This document shows, one piece after another, positions 1-10,395 of a stretch of 64,000 bases of DNA. Within the stretch, counting starts at the first letter, position 1. Each line of letters begins with the position of its first letter. The position numbers and the translations under genes were made by a program. Below the pieces are notes generated by a model. That model was not told the origin of the DNA. It did not search any database and was given only the letters and a program-made list of their open reading frames with translations. The DNA comes from Parietaria judaica (lineage: Eukaryota > Streptophyta > Magnoliopsida > Rosales > Urticaceae). The stretch covers positions 30,545,001 through 30,609,000 of the forward strand of contig OX940864.1 in NCBI GenBank assembly GCA_954871525.1, written 5' to 3'.

Positions 1-2
1 GG

Positions 3-488
3 TCACACTACTATGTAACGTTCATCGACGACTCAACAAGAAAGCTTTGGGTCTACTTCATGAAGCACAAGTCCGATGTGTTCACTGTTTTCAAGAAGTG
101 GAAAGCTTTGGTTGAGAATGAGACAAGCTTGAAGTTGAAGAGTTTGAGATCCGATAACGGCGGAGAGTACATTGACGGAAACTTCAAGAAATATTGTGCC
201 GAACATGGGATTAAGATGGTGAAGACCATCCCCGGAACGCCTCAACAAAACGGGGTAGCGGAGAGGATGAACCGGACCATAAATGAGCGTGCAAGAAGCA
301 TGAGGTTACACTCCGGGCTACCGAAGACGTTTTGGGCCGATGCGGTTAACACCGCGGCGTACTTAATCAACCGAGGACCATCCGTTCCATTAAATTTCCG
401 AATTCCGGAAGAGGCTTGGAGAGGGAAGAAGGTAAACCTTTCTCATTTGAAAGTGTTTGGTTGTTTGTCTTATGTTCATATTGAAAGT
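3..488 (+). pseudogene. Copia-type integrase fragment (cut by window edge)
   Basis: An open frame runs in from the window edge and reads as the catalytic core of a Ty1/copia integrase. It contains TFIDDSTRKLW, RSDNGGEY, TPQQNGVAERMNRT and KVFGCLSYVH, which supply the second Asp and the Glu of the DD35E triad with the usual spacing. Homology stops near position 488 and the frame then runs into AT-rich DNA with a stop at 549-551. No reverse transcriptase or LTR follows, so this is a 3'-truncated fragment of an element lying mostly to the left. It differs clearly from the Copia element at 24 kb. Confidence 0.9.
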
Positions 489-779
489 ATGAAAAGTATA
501 TCATGTTTATTTATTTATTTATGGGAAATGAGTTTGATAGACTCAGAGTAAAAAAAGAGAGAAAGTGGCAAGAGAGAATAAAAATGAGGTATTGAGTATT
601 GACTATTGAGGGGGCCACTTAAAGAAGAATGATTGATGTATTGGGGGGCCACTTGGGCTTCTCATAAAAAAATGTTAAAAAATATAGGCCTCTACTATGT
701 AAATAAAAAATTGTTACAGGGGCCTTGGCCCAGTTTGACCACAACGTGGTTCCGTCACTGCAGATAATACATACCTGAG
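489..779. other. Non-coding stretch after Copia fragment
   Basis: No gene is visible. A GGGGGCCACTT-like word occurs twice about 35 bp apart (near 610 and 643). This may be the edge of an old transposon, but no terminal repeat could be matched. Confidence 0.4.
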
Positions 780-1320
780 CTTCTTCCCCTCTGTAAATCT
801 GCCAGCGCACGCTTCTTTGCTGGCTTTTTTACTTTTCTCTAGTGATAAATATGACTTCCAATTCTATATCACAAAGATCCGAGAGAACTCAGTTAGCAGT
901 AGAAAAAAGATCACAATTAATTGATTGATTTGTTTACAGAAAAATATATGTAGACTAAAATAATTTGTTTAAAATCTATCAAGTAAGATTTCGAACATTT
1001 CTTTCACTACAAATTACTCGAATGGTACATCAAGTGGATAAAGGAGCTAATAGCGAGGAGAAAAGATATCACACACTGTTTAAAAAAAACTGGCACATCT
1101 ACGATCTGCTTCAGATGTAAAATAATAAAAAGTAAAACTCTTAAATCTTCCAAAGTATGATAAAAGTTTAAGCACATATAGGAATTAAAGGGGTTACGAA
1201 AAACAATAGATAGGGGATCATAGACAAGCATAGTATGACAGAGTTTAACATGAGAAAATCGTATCAAGATGACAACCGATTCGGGAACATTAAAAACACA
1301 TGGTAGTTGCATAAACATTC
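780..1320 (-). pseudogene. Isolated remnant of the WDR43-like repeat unit
   Basis: This stretch aligns by eye with the flank that separates units of the array at 12-24 kb (for example 14,150-14,620). Shared landmarks include the run from the 'ttctatatcacaaag' word through 'gagagaactc', the 'gatatcacaca' region and 'acattaaaaacacatgg'. It covers the downstream exon ending KKLR-type and its flank, but no WD40 exon. It is much more diverged than the array copies from each other, so it may be the original single-copy 3' end or an old duplicate. Confidence 0.6.
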
Positions 1321-1886
1321 ACACACAAAGTATATGCACACTGAAAACTAGATTGATTCGACAGTTAATTAGAGTATATCAACCCGATTCATGCGTGTAA
1401 ACATGCCTAAATTTAGTTATAATATCAACGGTTTATACAAAATTAAAACTGAATGAGTCCATAACTGTCAAATCTATACTGTAATTGCAGTACTTTCACC
1501 AAGGAATGATCAGCAAAAACTGTACATCTTCTACTTAAGTCAACAATGGAGTCCAAAAACCCAGATAAAACCCTAAAAGAAGCATATTCGATGCCCAACT
1601 AATAAGAACAAATAACCAAGCAAGTAACGCCTCAACGAAAATACTTGGATAAGAAGCAAAGAATGTTCTTTATTGCCTGGTTTAATGGCGTCTCGGTTGT
1701 GCACACTCGAGCAAAGGAATGTCCTGAAAGAGACCAAAACACTTTCTTACTCAGTAGAAAACGAGGGAAAATCAAACAAAAAAGAAAGCGATCATCAAGC
1801 GCCCTTTCTTCTTCTTCGCTATCATTAACCAAGAGATTCATTTGGATTCTCGCCAAGAAAACGAAAAAGATAAAATGTATAAATAT

Positions 1887-1920
1887 ATATGTATATATAT
1901 ATATATAGAGAGAGAGAGAG
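1887..1920. repeat. TA/GA microsatellite
   Basis: A run of alternating TA ('tatatatatata') passes directly into GA repeats ('gagagagagaga'). Confidence 0.9.
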
Positions 1921-1921
1921 A

Positions 1922-2567
1922 TTACGTTCGATCCATGGATGATCGGATTCCACCACTTCTTCCTAAATCCCCTTCCTGCAATAAACAAAACTAACTAAGA
2001 TCACAATTCGAATTCTATACATCACACACACGATATGGAAAACCAACAAATATAGCCTTACATATTATGCAAGGATTCCATTAACTTGTATATATAAAGG
2101 AACAAAGGTATTAGCTATAATCTACATGAAAAAACAGTCAAAATTATCTTGATAGGCTAAAGTGCAAGTCCAGAGCTTTCTGAACTTCAATGAATTTGAA
2201 ATTTGATTTTCTCTACCCAATTATAGACAAAATAGTATGAAAAATGAAAGATTACCAAAAGAGATAGAGTGAGAGAGAAATCACCATCGTAACTTGATCA
2301 TCATCCACAATCGCAAGCTTCCCTCTTCTGCTTCTCTCGCTATTCGAATTCACAGTTTGATTAGTCATCGGAGTCGGAGCTTTACCAGAAAACGGCCCCG
2401 AATTCCCTTCAGAGCCGGAAACCCTCTCGAGTGACGTTCTCTTCTTCGCCGCCGAACGCTCTATCCGAATCCGCCATCAACCGATCGTCGTCTCGCTGCG
2501 GCTCATCTTCGTTATCTTCAACGGCGTCGTCGTTGACTCCCTCTGGTTGCTTCTTCCTCGACGCCAT
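1922..2567 (-). CDS. Unidentified small basic/acidic protein, two exons, frameshifted
   Basis: Exon 1 (2567 to 2285) starts at an ATG giving MASRKKQPEG and an acidic stretch rich in D and E. Near 2440-2450 the reading must shift by one base to continue as KKRTSLERVSGSEGN...KLAIVDDDQVTM. It then meets a GTGATT donor. Exon 2 (1975 to 1922) follows an acceptor 'tattgcag' and reads EGDLGRSGGIRSSMDRT then stop. With one base removed from exon 1 the product would be about 111 residues, with matching phase at the junction. I do not recognise the family. The consistent exon phase and codon-like composition argue for a real gene. The shift means either a recent lesion, an assembly error or a wrong exon model. 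Confidence 0.4.
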
Positions 2568-2569
2568 GG

Positions 2570-3480
2570 AAGCTATCGTTTCGCGAACCGAATCAAGCAA
2601 GAGAATCTTGAAACAGTAGTACGATTTCCGAAGTAGAAATTGAACTGAGATTGAAAATGGAAAGAAATCCGCAACGGATTTCGAGGAAGAAATAGGCTAA
2701 AAGACCTCATTTGGGATTTTGAATAAGTTGTACCCTCGTTATCAAAAAGAATTTCTTTTCGAATTATTTTTAAAACCCAACAATTCGAAAACTTTATTTT
2801 AGATTTATTTTAGAACTCTAATAAAAGTAAATGATGAATCTGCCCTTTCTTTTTACACTGCATTTATTGAAATCTCGATTTTACTCTTTAGGCAGTTGGA
2901 TAATTTCTTTTTTCTTTTTTCTTTTTTCCATTTACGCATGTCGGTTCTCTCTTTCTTTCTCGAACCTGTGATTTCAGGACCTTCTTCTCGCCCTAATTTG
3001 GTATTCTTCGTTCTCTTCTGCTATGTTCGTTTTCTTTCTAAAACGAAGACGTTTCCCGAGTATCCTCACTTTCCTCATCGACCATCGTCTTCCACAAGCC
3101 AACTTAATGGAGGTAAGTGTCGGTTACTGTAATCTTAATGTTTCGCATGTGCATGGTTAGCTGTTTATACTTGTAATGATGTTAGTGTGATTCCCGGTAA
3201 GTTTTTAGCGGTAATTCTTGAGATTGTTTACGAATAAGAATGATGCATGCAATTAGAAATTTCTTTTTTTGAAATTTCAGTTATAATGATGTTTAGTGAG
3301 GGTTTACGGCCTATACAAGAGATTTTCTGTGAAGATAAAAATTTAGTCTGTAGTTGTCCGCTATCTATTTTCGCATTACCGATATATGTAGTGTCGGTTC
3401 GTAAATATATTTATGATGCATGCATTCAATACCGCTATACGAAATACTCATCAAGTTATGATTTGTTTTTTTCGCTAAAT
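2570..3480. other. Upstream/intergenic region
   Basis: AT-rich with pyrimidine tracts (2905-2930 is nearly all C and T). It probably contains the promoter of the minus-strand gene ending at 1922 and the leader of the plus-strand DUF1985 gene. At 3107 an ATGGAG is followed at once by a GTAAGT donor, a possible first coding exon for the next gene. Nothing else is supported. Confidence 0.4.
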
Positions 3481-3483
3481 TAG

Positions 3484-4777
3484 CTATATACTATCCTCCG
3501 ACCGGATGAGTTGTACGAGTGTGAGGTCTTCACCGAAGAAGCAAACTTCTTGACGATCACAAATATCATTAAGGAGAACCTGAACGCGAGAGAGGCTGAG
3601 TGGTTCCGGCGCACACAGTTTGGGCCTCTATTAGATGTCCCCATCCACTACGAGTACTCTCCCCAACTGTTCTGGAATTTGTTTTCGAGATGCACTACAC
3701 ATTAAGAGCCATACGAGCTGTGGATGTTGGTGAACAATGTTCCATTACGATACAGGGTTCGAGAATTTGCCATCATCACCGGGCTGAATTGCGGACCCGA
3801 GCCGAACCTTGAAGCTATTGTTGGACGAGGCTTCGAAAATAATGACGCATTCAAGCAACGGATGTGGCCAGATGCAGGCTCTCCGGTCACATTAGGAATG
3901 TTGTTTTCCAAATTAGATAACAGTCATCTTCATCCGATTGTGAGCAGCGACGACAAGAGAAGGTTGGCATGCCTCTGCTTCGTCTTCGGAGTGTTGTTAC
4001 CCCATCCTGGTGAAACTAGTTTGCCTAGGGAATTCTTGGCCTTGGCGGAGGACCTTGACGTATTCGTTCAATATCCTTGGGGCCGACAGTCATTCATGTT
4101 ATCGTCACAGACTCTCCGGAAGAAAGCACTTAAGGAGTTGCGAAACAGCATCCCTAGACAACGAGCAACATGGCCGTCGCGGATCCCAATTATGGAGTTT
4201 CCGGGGTTCATACACCCGTTACTGGTAGATATGGTTTTAAGTTATTTATTTACAATCGACATCTTATGTGTGAATTTAACATGTTAACTTCATGCAAATT
4301 TTGGCATACGAGTGTTTGCCTAGTCTGGCACATGTCTTAGCGGACCCACGAGAGTCCGAGGAGGCACCTCGTATGTGCAAATGGACAACGCGGCCAGTCG
4401 GGAATATCGATCATCACCGCCTGTCAATTCGAAAAGCTATTTTGCATGGAGCGGATCCGAGGGTTGGTTACTCTATTATAAATTTAACAATATTATTTGA
4501 GAAAATAACTATACATTTTAATTTGCAGGGACAATTGAGTGTGCTCATTCCTACGGAGATGGAAGATTTGTTGCCGCATATAAACTCCCTAGATCGTCCC
4601 CTTGTTCGTCGAACCCACATGTTAGAGATGCTCGTGCAGGCATTGGAGCGTGGTGAAAAGATCGTCCAGCGACCGCGGGACCCGCTGCCACTTCCACTTC
4701 CACCGCCACCGTCACCGTCACCGCCACCGGAGTCCGAAGAAGCCACTTCTTCTTGTAGTTCGACTTGGTCACATTGA
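3484..4777 (+). pseudogene. DUF1985 (transposon-associated) protein, degenerate
   Basis: Three exons can be followed. Exon 1 (about 3484-4221) reads TNIIKENLNAREAEWFRRTQFG, then WMLVNNVPLRYRVREFAIITG, and ends FPGFIHPLL at a GTAGAT donor. The YELW/F-ALITGLNCG pattern is the core of DUF1985, a domain of plant Ulp1-carrying transposons and their captured derivatives. Exon 2 encodes ILAYECLPSLAHVL. Exon 3 (after 'tttgcag' at about 4529) encodes GQLSVLIPTEMEDLLPHI and ends in a PLPLPPPPSPSPPP tail. Two lesions are visible: an in-frame TAA at 3703-3705, between CTTH and EPYELW, and a missing acceptor AG before exon 2 ('atgcaa' where 'atgcag' is expected). No Ulp1 protease follows. Likely a dead fragment. 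Confidence 0.75.
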
Positions 4778-4904
4778 AATTTAAACTTTGTTTTGTATCC
4801 TCCGATGAATGTTGACTTTTTTTTCTCAGTATGTTTAATCGGTTTGACTTTGGAAGACCATGTTTAATATTAGCGTCACCAATGAGACATGTTATTTTGA
4901 TTCC

Positions 4905-5134
4905 CGCTAGTATTATTTAAACTCCCGCTAGTAGTATTTAAATTACCGCTAGTAGTATTTCAAAGTAGTCCTTTAGTCATTTCTTTCTGGCAAAATCTTT
5001 CTCGAGCAACGCAACCGTCACACCTAATCAATACGCACGATCATGATTACTTATGGGAAATCTCAAACGTCGCTTTAATATTGACCACATATTGATCGGA
5101 GGTGTCCGTCCGAGGGTAATAAAAGGTCATATTA
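4905..5134. repeat. Cluster of CCGCTAGTA motifs and spacer
   Basis: Three copies of 'ccgctagta' lie 20-21 bp apart at about 4904-4955. Related ACCGCTA words recur in the 372-bp tandem repeats (6.1-7.6 kb) and at 9.0-9.4 kb, linking these stretches. No gene in the spacer. Confidence 0.6.
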
Positions 5135-6037
5135 ATGCAAACTTGGTTCGTCATCATCCCTTCAAGTCTCAATATTCAGCCTCTCAAACAATGGAATGCA
5201 CTTCAAACTAGCTTCCCGAAGACCTCGTTGTCAACAAAAATCCTATCGGAACTTCCGGCAAAGATTCTGATGAAATACAAGAGCGTGTCGAGAAGTTGGC
5301 GGGAACGCATATCCGGCGAGAGTTTGTTCATCAGCACTCATAAAATTCGTCGGCAGACAAGAAACGGCCCACTCCTGATTGCAGACGGCACCCGCATCAA
5401 CCTCCAACAAGTAATACTTGTTCTCTCCGGCCAAGAGGTGACAGAAATAGACGTGTCGCATATCTACCCAGAAAATTACATGTATTTCAGTAGCGTAGGC
5501 TCCTGCAACAGCTTAATATGCATGTCTTTCGGGGCGCTCGAGACGCGACTTGTGCTTTTCAACCCCGCAACTCGGCAAGTGAGGCGGCTTCCCATTCTAG
5601 CAGCCTATTCACCTCTCTTTAGAAACCATGGGAAGATAGCTTTCACATATGACGTCACGAGCAACGACTACAAGTTCGTTCGGTTATGCACAGCCAAGAG
5701 TTCACCGTTTTTTTGCGCACAAGTGTTCACCAAAAGCGGAATTGCATGGAGAAACTGTGGGACCTTGAAAACAAAAGGGCAAGATTTATGGGCATCGAGC
5801 ACACTAACGGTGGACAGAGTTGTTTATTGGTCGGTTATGTACAGTCCCCAGGATGTACATATTAAAAGCTTCGACTGGCGGGACGAGGTGCTCCGTATCG
5901 TCAAAAATTGTAAGAAGCATCCGACGGTGGAACGACCGGCGATGGAGAACTGGTGGAGAAATGTGTGGGGCTCGCAGCATAAGATATATGTTTCGCCTTT
6001 CCATGACTACGTCGAGCACATGGTCTCTGTGTTTTGA
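5135..6037 (+). pseudogene. F-box/FBA-type protein with disrupted F-box
   Basis: The 300-codon frame carries the C-terminal half of an F-box (SELPAKILMKYKSVSRSWRE) followed by an F-box-associated beta-propeller-like region. That region has VGSCNSLICM, LVLFNPATRQVRRLP and FTYDVTSNDYKFVRL, typical of plant FBA proteins that act as substrate receptors of SCF E3 ligases. The start of the F-box (LPEDLVV) lies just upstream in another frame at 5213-5233, joined by a one-base slip in the run of A around 5237-5241. In that frame an in-frame TAG directly precedes LPEDL. The frame therefore lacks an intact F-box N-terminus and the gene is probably dead, though the downstream 250 codons are open. Length is a little short for this family (350-400). 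Confidence 0.75.
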
Positions 6038-6097
6038 ATATGTATAGCGGTCTGGTATAAGTTGTATATTTAACGTGTTATGTATAGCGGTCTAAAA

Positions 6098-7690
6098 TGG
6101 TGTTTTGATTCACATGGTCTTGATCATCTTTACATCCTTCGGCGAACAACATGTAATTCAATTGATAAAAAGAGTTTATATTCGCTCAGAAACCCTGGAA
6201 AAAAAAAAAAACAAACGAGTGACGTGTCAAATCAGTGCACAACTCATAATCCCGCTACGTTCTTGTAAAATTACCGCTAGTGATTTCATGTAACCGCTAA
6301 TACGTAACCTATAGCGGTTCATAGTTAAAATCAATAATTTTATTTGTTTTCCTTGATAATTAAAATAGTAAAACAATATTATTAGTCACAATGCCTATAA
6401 GAATATATATCATAAGCAAATGGCTATAGCAAAACATTGTTAAGCGAATGCGTGAGGACTAATAAGGAGCTTATGGTTTTGATTCACACGGTCTTGATCA
6501 TCTTTACATCCTTCGGCGAACAACATGTAATTCAATTGATAAAAAGAGTTTATATTCGCTCAGAAACCCTGAAAAACAAGAAAACAAACGAGTGACGTGT
6601 CAAATCAGTGCACAACTCATAATCCCGCTACGTTCTTTTAAAATTACCGCTAGTGATTTCATGTAACCGCTAATACGTAACCTATAGCGGTTCATAGTTA
6701 AAATCAATAATTTTATTTGTTTTCCTTGATAATTAAAATAGTAAAACAGTATTATTAGTCACAATGCCTATAAGAATATATATCATAAGCAAATGGCTAT
6801 AGAAAAACATTGTTAAGCGAATGCGTGAAGACTAATAAGGAGCTTATGGTTTTGATTCACATGGTCTTGATCATCTTTACATCCTTCGGCGAACAACATG
6901 CAATTTAATTGATAAAAAGAGTTTATATTCGCTCAGAAACCCTGAAAAACAAGAAAACAAACGAGTGACGTGTCAAATCAGTGCACAACTCATAATCCCG
7001 CTACGTTCTTGTAAAATTACCGCTAGTGATTTCATGTAACCGCTAATACGTAACCTATAGCGGTTCATAGTTAAAATCAATAATTTTATTTGTTTTCCTT
7101 GATAATTAAAATAGTAAAACAATATTATTAGTCACAATTCCTATAAGAATATATATCATAAGCAAATGGCTATAGAAAAACATTGTTAAGCGAATGCGTG
7201 AAGACTAATAAGGAGCTTATGGTTTTGATTCACATGGTCTTGATCATCTTTACATCCTTCGGCGAACAACATGTAATTCAATTGATAAAAAGAGTTTATA
7301 TTCGCTCAGAAACCCTGAAAAAAAAAAAAAAACAAACGAGTGACGTGTCAAATCAGTGCACAACTCATAATCCCGCTACGTTCTTGTAAAATTACCGCTA
7401 GTGATTTCATGTAACCGCTAATACGTAACCTATAGCGGTTCATAGTTAAAATCAATAATTTTATTTGTTTTCCTTGATAATTAAAAAAGTAAAACAGTAT
7501 TATTAATCACAATGCCTATAAGAATATATATCATAAGCAATTTGCTATAGCAAAACATTGTTAAGCGAATGCGTGAAGACTAATAAGGAGCTTATGGTTT
7601 TGATTCACATGGTCTTTATCCCTCTATGTACTTGTAAAATTACCGCTAGATATTTCATGTAACCGCTAGTGATTTCATGTAGCGGTTTTG
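6098..7690. repeat. 372-bp tandem repeat array, about four copies
   Basis: The word 'gttttgattcac' recurs at about 6102, 6476, 6849, 7221 and 7594, giving a period of 372-373 bp. Each unit holds 'ccttcggcgaacaac', an A-rich tract of variable length, 'gagtgacgtgtcaaatc' and several ACCGCTA / TAGCGGT words in both orientations. The last unit is cut after about 30 bp and followed by a shorter related stretch to about 7690. Copies are nearly identical, implying recent expansion. ORFs here are repeat artefacts. Confidence 0.9.
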
Positions 7691-8010
7691 AGTTTCAAGT
7701 AAAAAAAATTACTAAATTTTCCTTATTTAAACATGACGCTTCGAACTTATAAATTTATTCCTACGAACTGACTCTTCGATTTGATACAAAACCACCACAT
7801 TAATGAAGGGTTATCGATTATCTGATATCACCTAATTGCAATAAATGTCACCAAATAAACCATGACATGCCTTAAAAAAAAAAATCAACCATGACCCCTA
7901 TATATATACATTTAGTGGGTTATCGAGAGGTTACACTGAAGCCAGTTTCCACGCCACTCTACAAATATAACCGTCTTTTTGAAACCGAATCATTATTCAG
8001 ACCACTCCCA
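7691..8010. other. Putative promoter/leader of BRCT gene
   Basis: AT-rich stretch with a TATATATATA box-like run at about 7900, roughly 110 bp before the chosen ATG at 8011. No other gene seen. Confidence 0.3.
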
Positions 8011-8899
8011 ATGGCTGCCTTACCAGAATTTCCAAGAAGAATGAAGTTCTCTTATGTATCGTTAAAGCCAGAACCTAAGGTCTCTATCTTATTTTACTAG
8101 TAATTTTATCTTAGATCAATGGTAAGATGCTTATCCTTCAGTTTTTCATGTTTCAGGCTCTCTTGCTCAAGTTTGCGGAGTCTAAAGGGTACGAATGTTC
8201 CAACTTGTGGGACGATAATAAGGCTGTGACCCATCATATTGTAGGGACAGAAGGTCTCGGATTTAGCAAATGGAATCATAGATTCCTCTTGTCAATCCTG
8301 AAAGGAATATGGATTGTCAACATCGATTGTACGAAAATCTATGTCGTTTTTTTTTATATATAATTATTACTATGCTAATTTAACATCAAAACAATTTTAT
8401 ATACGCAGGGATAAGAGCATGCATTGAACAAAAATCAATTGTAGATGAAACGCCTTTTGAGATCACCCGCGACAAGTACGACACGTTAAATGGTCCAAGA
8501 TTGGTCCGGCTAAACGCTCAGAACAATGTAAGTTTTTACCAAATACAGCGTACACTATTGCACTGCTCGTAGAATATTAATGACAATTCATGTTATTATT
8601 AGGCCCCTAAGCTCTATGCCGGGACCAAATTCTATTTCGTCTGCTACGAAAGCAATTGGAGTAAAAATATGGTCGAATCGCTCGTCATACACGGAGGAGG
8701 GATGGTTATAAATAACGAGGCAAATTTTAGTTTACAAATTTTTCAAACTGATAGTGAAACCACTGATAGGTTTTTCATAATTTACAACGACCAAGTCATT
8801 GAGAAGGTTTTCCTGAATCGTAATCGTACAGAAGCGATGATCATGGCGAAAGACACTCCGGCGAGATTCTACGCACACACTACTTTGTTGATTCCATAA
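8011..8899 (+). CDS. Stand-alone tandem BRCT protein (BRCA1/BARD1 C-terminal type)
   Basis: Exons 8011-8079, 8157-8328, 8409-8527 and 8603-8899 all have GT donors and AG acceptors. They join in phase to 219 codons (218 residues). Joining exons 2 and 3 creates the BRCT signature NIDWIRACIEQ, with the invariant Trp split over the junction (T|GG). BRCT 1 has THHIVG...LLSILKGIWIVNIDW and VDETPFEI. The linker GPRLVRLNAQNN leads to BRCT 2 with APKLYAGTKFYFVCYE and LVIHGGGMVI. This order and linker are as in the C-termini of plant BRCA1 and BARD1, where the pair binds phosphopeptides at DNA damage. There is no RING, PHD or ankyrin region. BRCT 2 stops at HTTLLIP, where the family has a conserved Trp and a last helix, so its fold may be incomplete. 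The gene sits among transposon-like repeats, which suggests capture of a host gene fragment. Whether it is expressed is unknown. Confidence 0.75.
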
Positions 8900-9430
8900 C
8901 AGCTTTTAGTTTGGATGTTTTTGTTTGAGGTGTCTGTATGTTTTATTTTAATATTATTTTATAAACTGCTTATTAATCTTATAATTTTTGTCATTAATAC
9001 TTTATATAATCTCTATACCGCCATATATGCTCGTCATTTTACTACAAAACTGCTATATGACATATTCATTCATACCACCATATATGCTCGTCATTTTACT
9101 GTGAAACCGCTATATGATAATTTCATTTATACCGCAATATATGCTCGTCTTATCCTACATTTTTTTTCATCATATGTATTTACTATTGTCATCTAAACTG
9201 TTGTACCGCTATATAATCTTGTCATTTTGCCACCAAACCGTATATGACTTTTTTCAAATAAACCGCCATATATGATCATATTTAATGTTAATTTTATTAA
9301 AAGAGATTAAATTAATTATTTCTATACCTCTATATGTGTTTTTTTTATATAAACCGCTATATTTAGTTTTGATAACTGATTTTTACCGCTATATGTAATT
9401 ATTTCAGGTTATTACCGTTTTAAAATGGTT
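8900..9430. repeat. Tandem ACCGC(T/C)ATAT motif region
   Basis: Copies of an ACCGCCATATATGCTCGTC word start at 9017, 9074 and 9131, a 57-bp period. They are followed by looser ACCGCTATA words to about 9390. The pattern of short dispersed motifs resembles the subterminal transposase-binding repeats of CACTA-type elements. The small ORF across it is a by-product. Confidence 0.7.
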
Positions 9431-10029
9431 ATTTTAACCTAAACAAATGATTTATGTTATAACTAATAGTAGCTAATCGTCGAGTGGGCAACGTAAAATA
9501 CACAGAGAAGATAAAAATGGCTTCCGTTACTGATCGATGTGAGAATGTGAGAAGGGAAATCCCAGAAGAAGGCGAAGAAAAACAAAAGAGAACGAGAGAA
9601 AATAGCGCGGGAGAGAATAATTAATAATAAAAAAAGAGAAATAAGAAAAGTGTAGGTCCATTAAAAAAAGAAAAAAAAGCGTAGGTAAAGTAATAATAAT
9701 AAAATAAGAGGAGAGAAAATTTACAGTTTGCTTTAATACCCTCCACTTTAATGAAAGACATCGATGCAAGAAATGAACAGTAATAAGGGTACACGGTACT
9801 TGAAACGCCCACTTAAGGTCATTTTCACAAGACGCCCGATTTCGAGGGAAGGAAGTAATGAAATTGTTATTCGCTGTAATTTTTATTTTTATTTTTACGA
9901 AATCACGAAAATGTGAGATGACTAATTGGGCCTATCTTTTGGGCCTTGCTTATGACCCAATAGCTAAACTCGGGGAGTTTTTCTCGCGAAATTCATGTGA
10001 ACCAAACCTCGTCGTTTGGGCCTTGCATT
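9431..10029. other. Intergenic, no gene seen
   Basis: AT- and purine-rich. No ORF with recognisable protein sequence on either strand. Confidence 0.5.
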
Positions 10030-10395
10030 GTTTAATAATACTTTTTTTTCTAGACCAGAAAGATCGGTGTGAAATTAAATTAAACAACATATAGTTTTTT
10101 CTCTTCTTCTTTTTTTCCCTCCATTTTGAATACCCAAAATATATTAATGAGGAGCTTTTGATTTACACTTAAAATATTAAAAATATAAGCTGCAATTTTA
10201 AAAAATAAATAACTAGAATATACGGCGTTCGCCTAATTTATAGATATCAGTGTATTAAATGCCGATTCACAATCTTCATTTTACAGGCATCCCGAAAAAA
10301 AAAAGAAAAAAAAAAAAAGAAAGCATGCCGCTAATGCCACATACCGACGAAAATATCGGAAAATAACTTGAGTAGCCAAGAAACAATTTTACACG
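10030..10395. repeat. Diverged duplicate of 42,595-43,010
   Basis: The two stretches share, in order, 'tttaataatact', 'aattaaac(a/g)acat', 'cctccattttgaata', 'gaggagctt', 'tatacggc(g/a)ttcgcctaat', 'cacaatcttcattttac', 'aaatatcgga' and 'gagtagccaagaaac'. They are direct repeats flanking the whole array-plus-transposon region. At 42.6 kb the copy lies just upstream of the first exon of a WDR-like copy, so this one marks the upstream flank of another, lost copy. Confidence 0.75.

Noticed and set aside
6105..7389. Short ORFs repeated in the 372-bp array
   Set aside because: They arise from tandem DNA repetition and change length with the A-run. Not protein-like.
6098..7690. CRISPR-like array
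   Set aside because: The genome is a plant, the units are 372 bp and contiguous without unique spacers.
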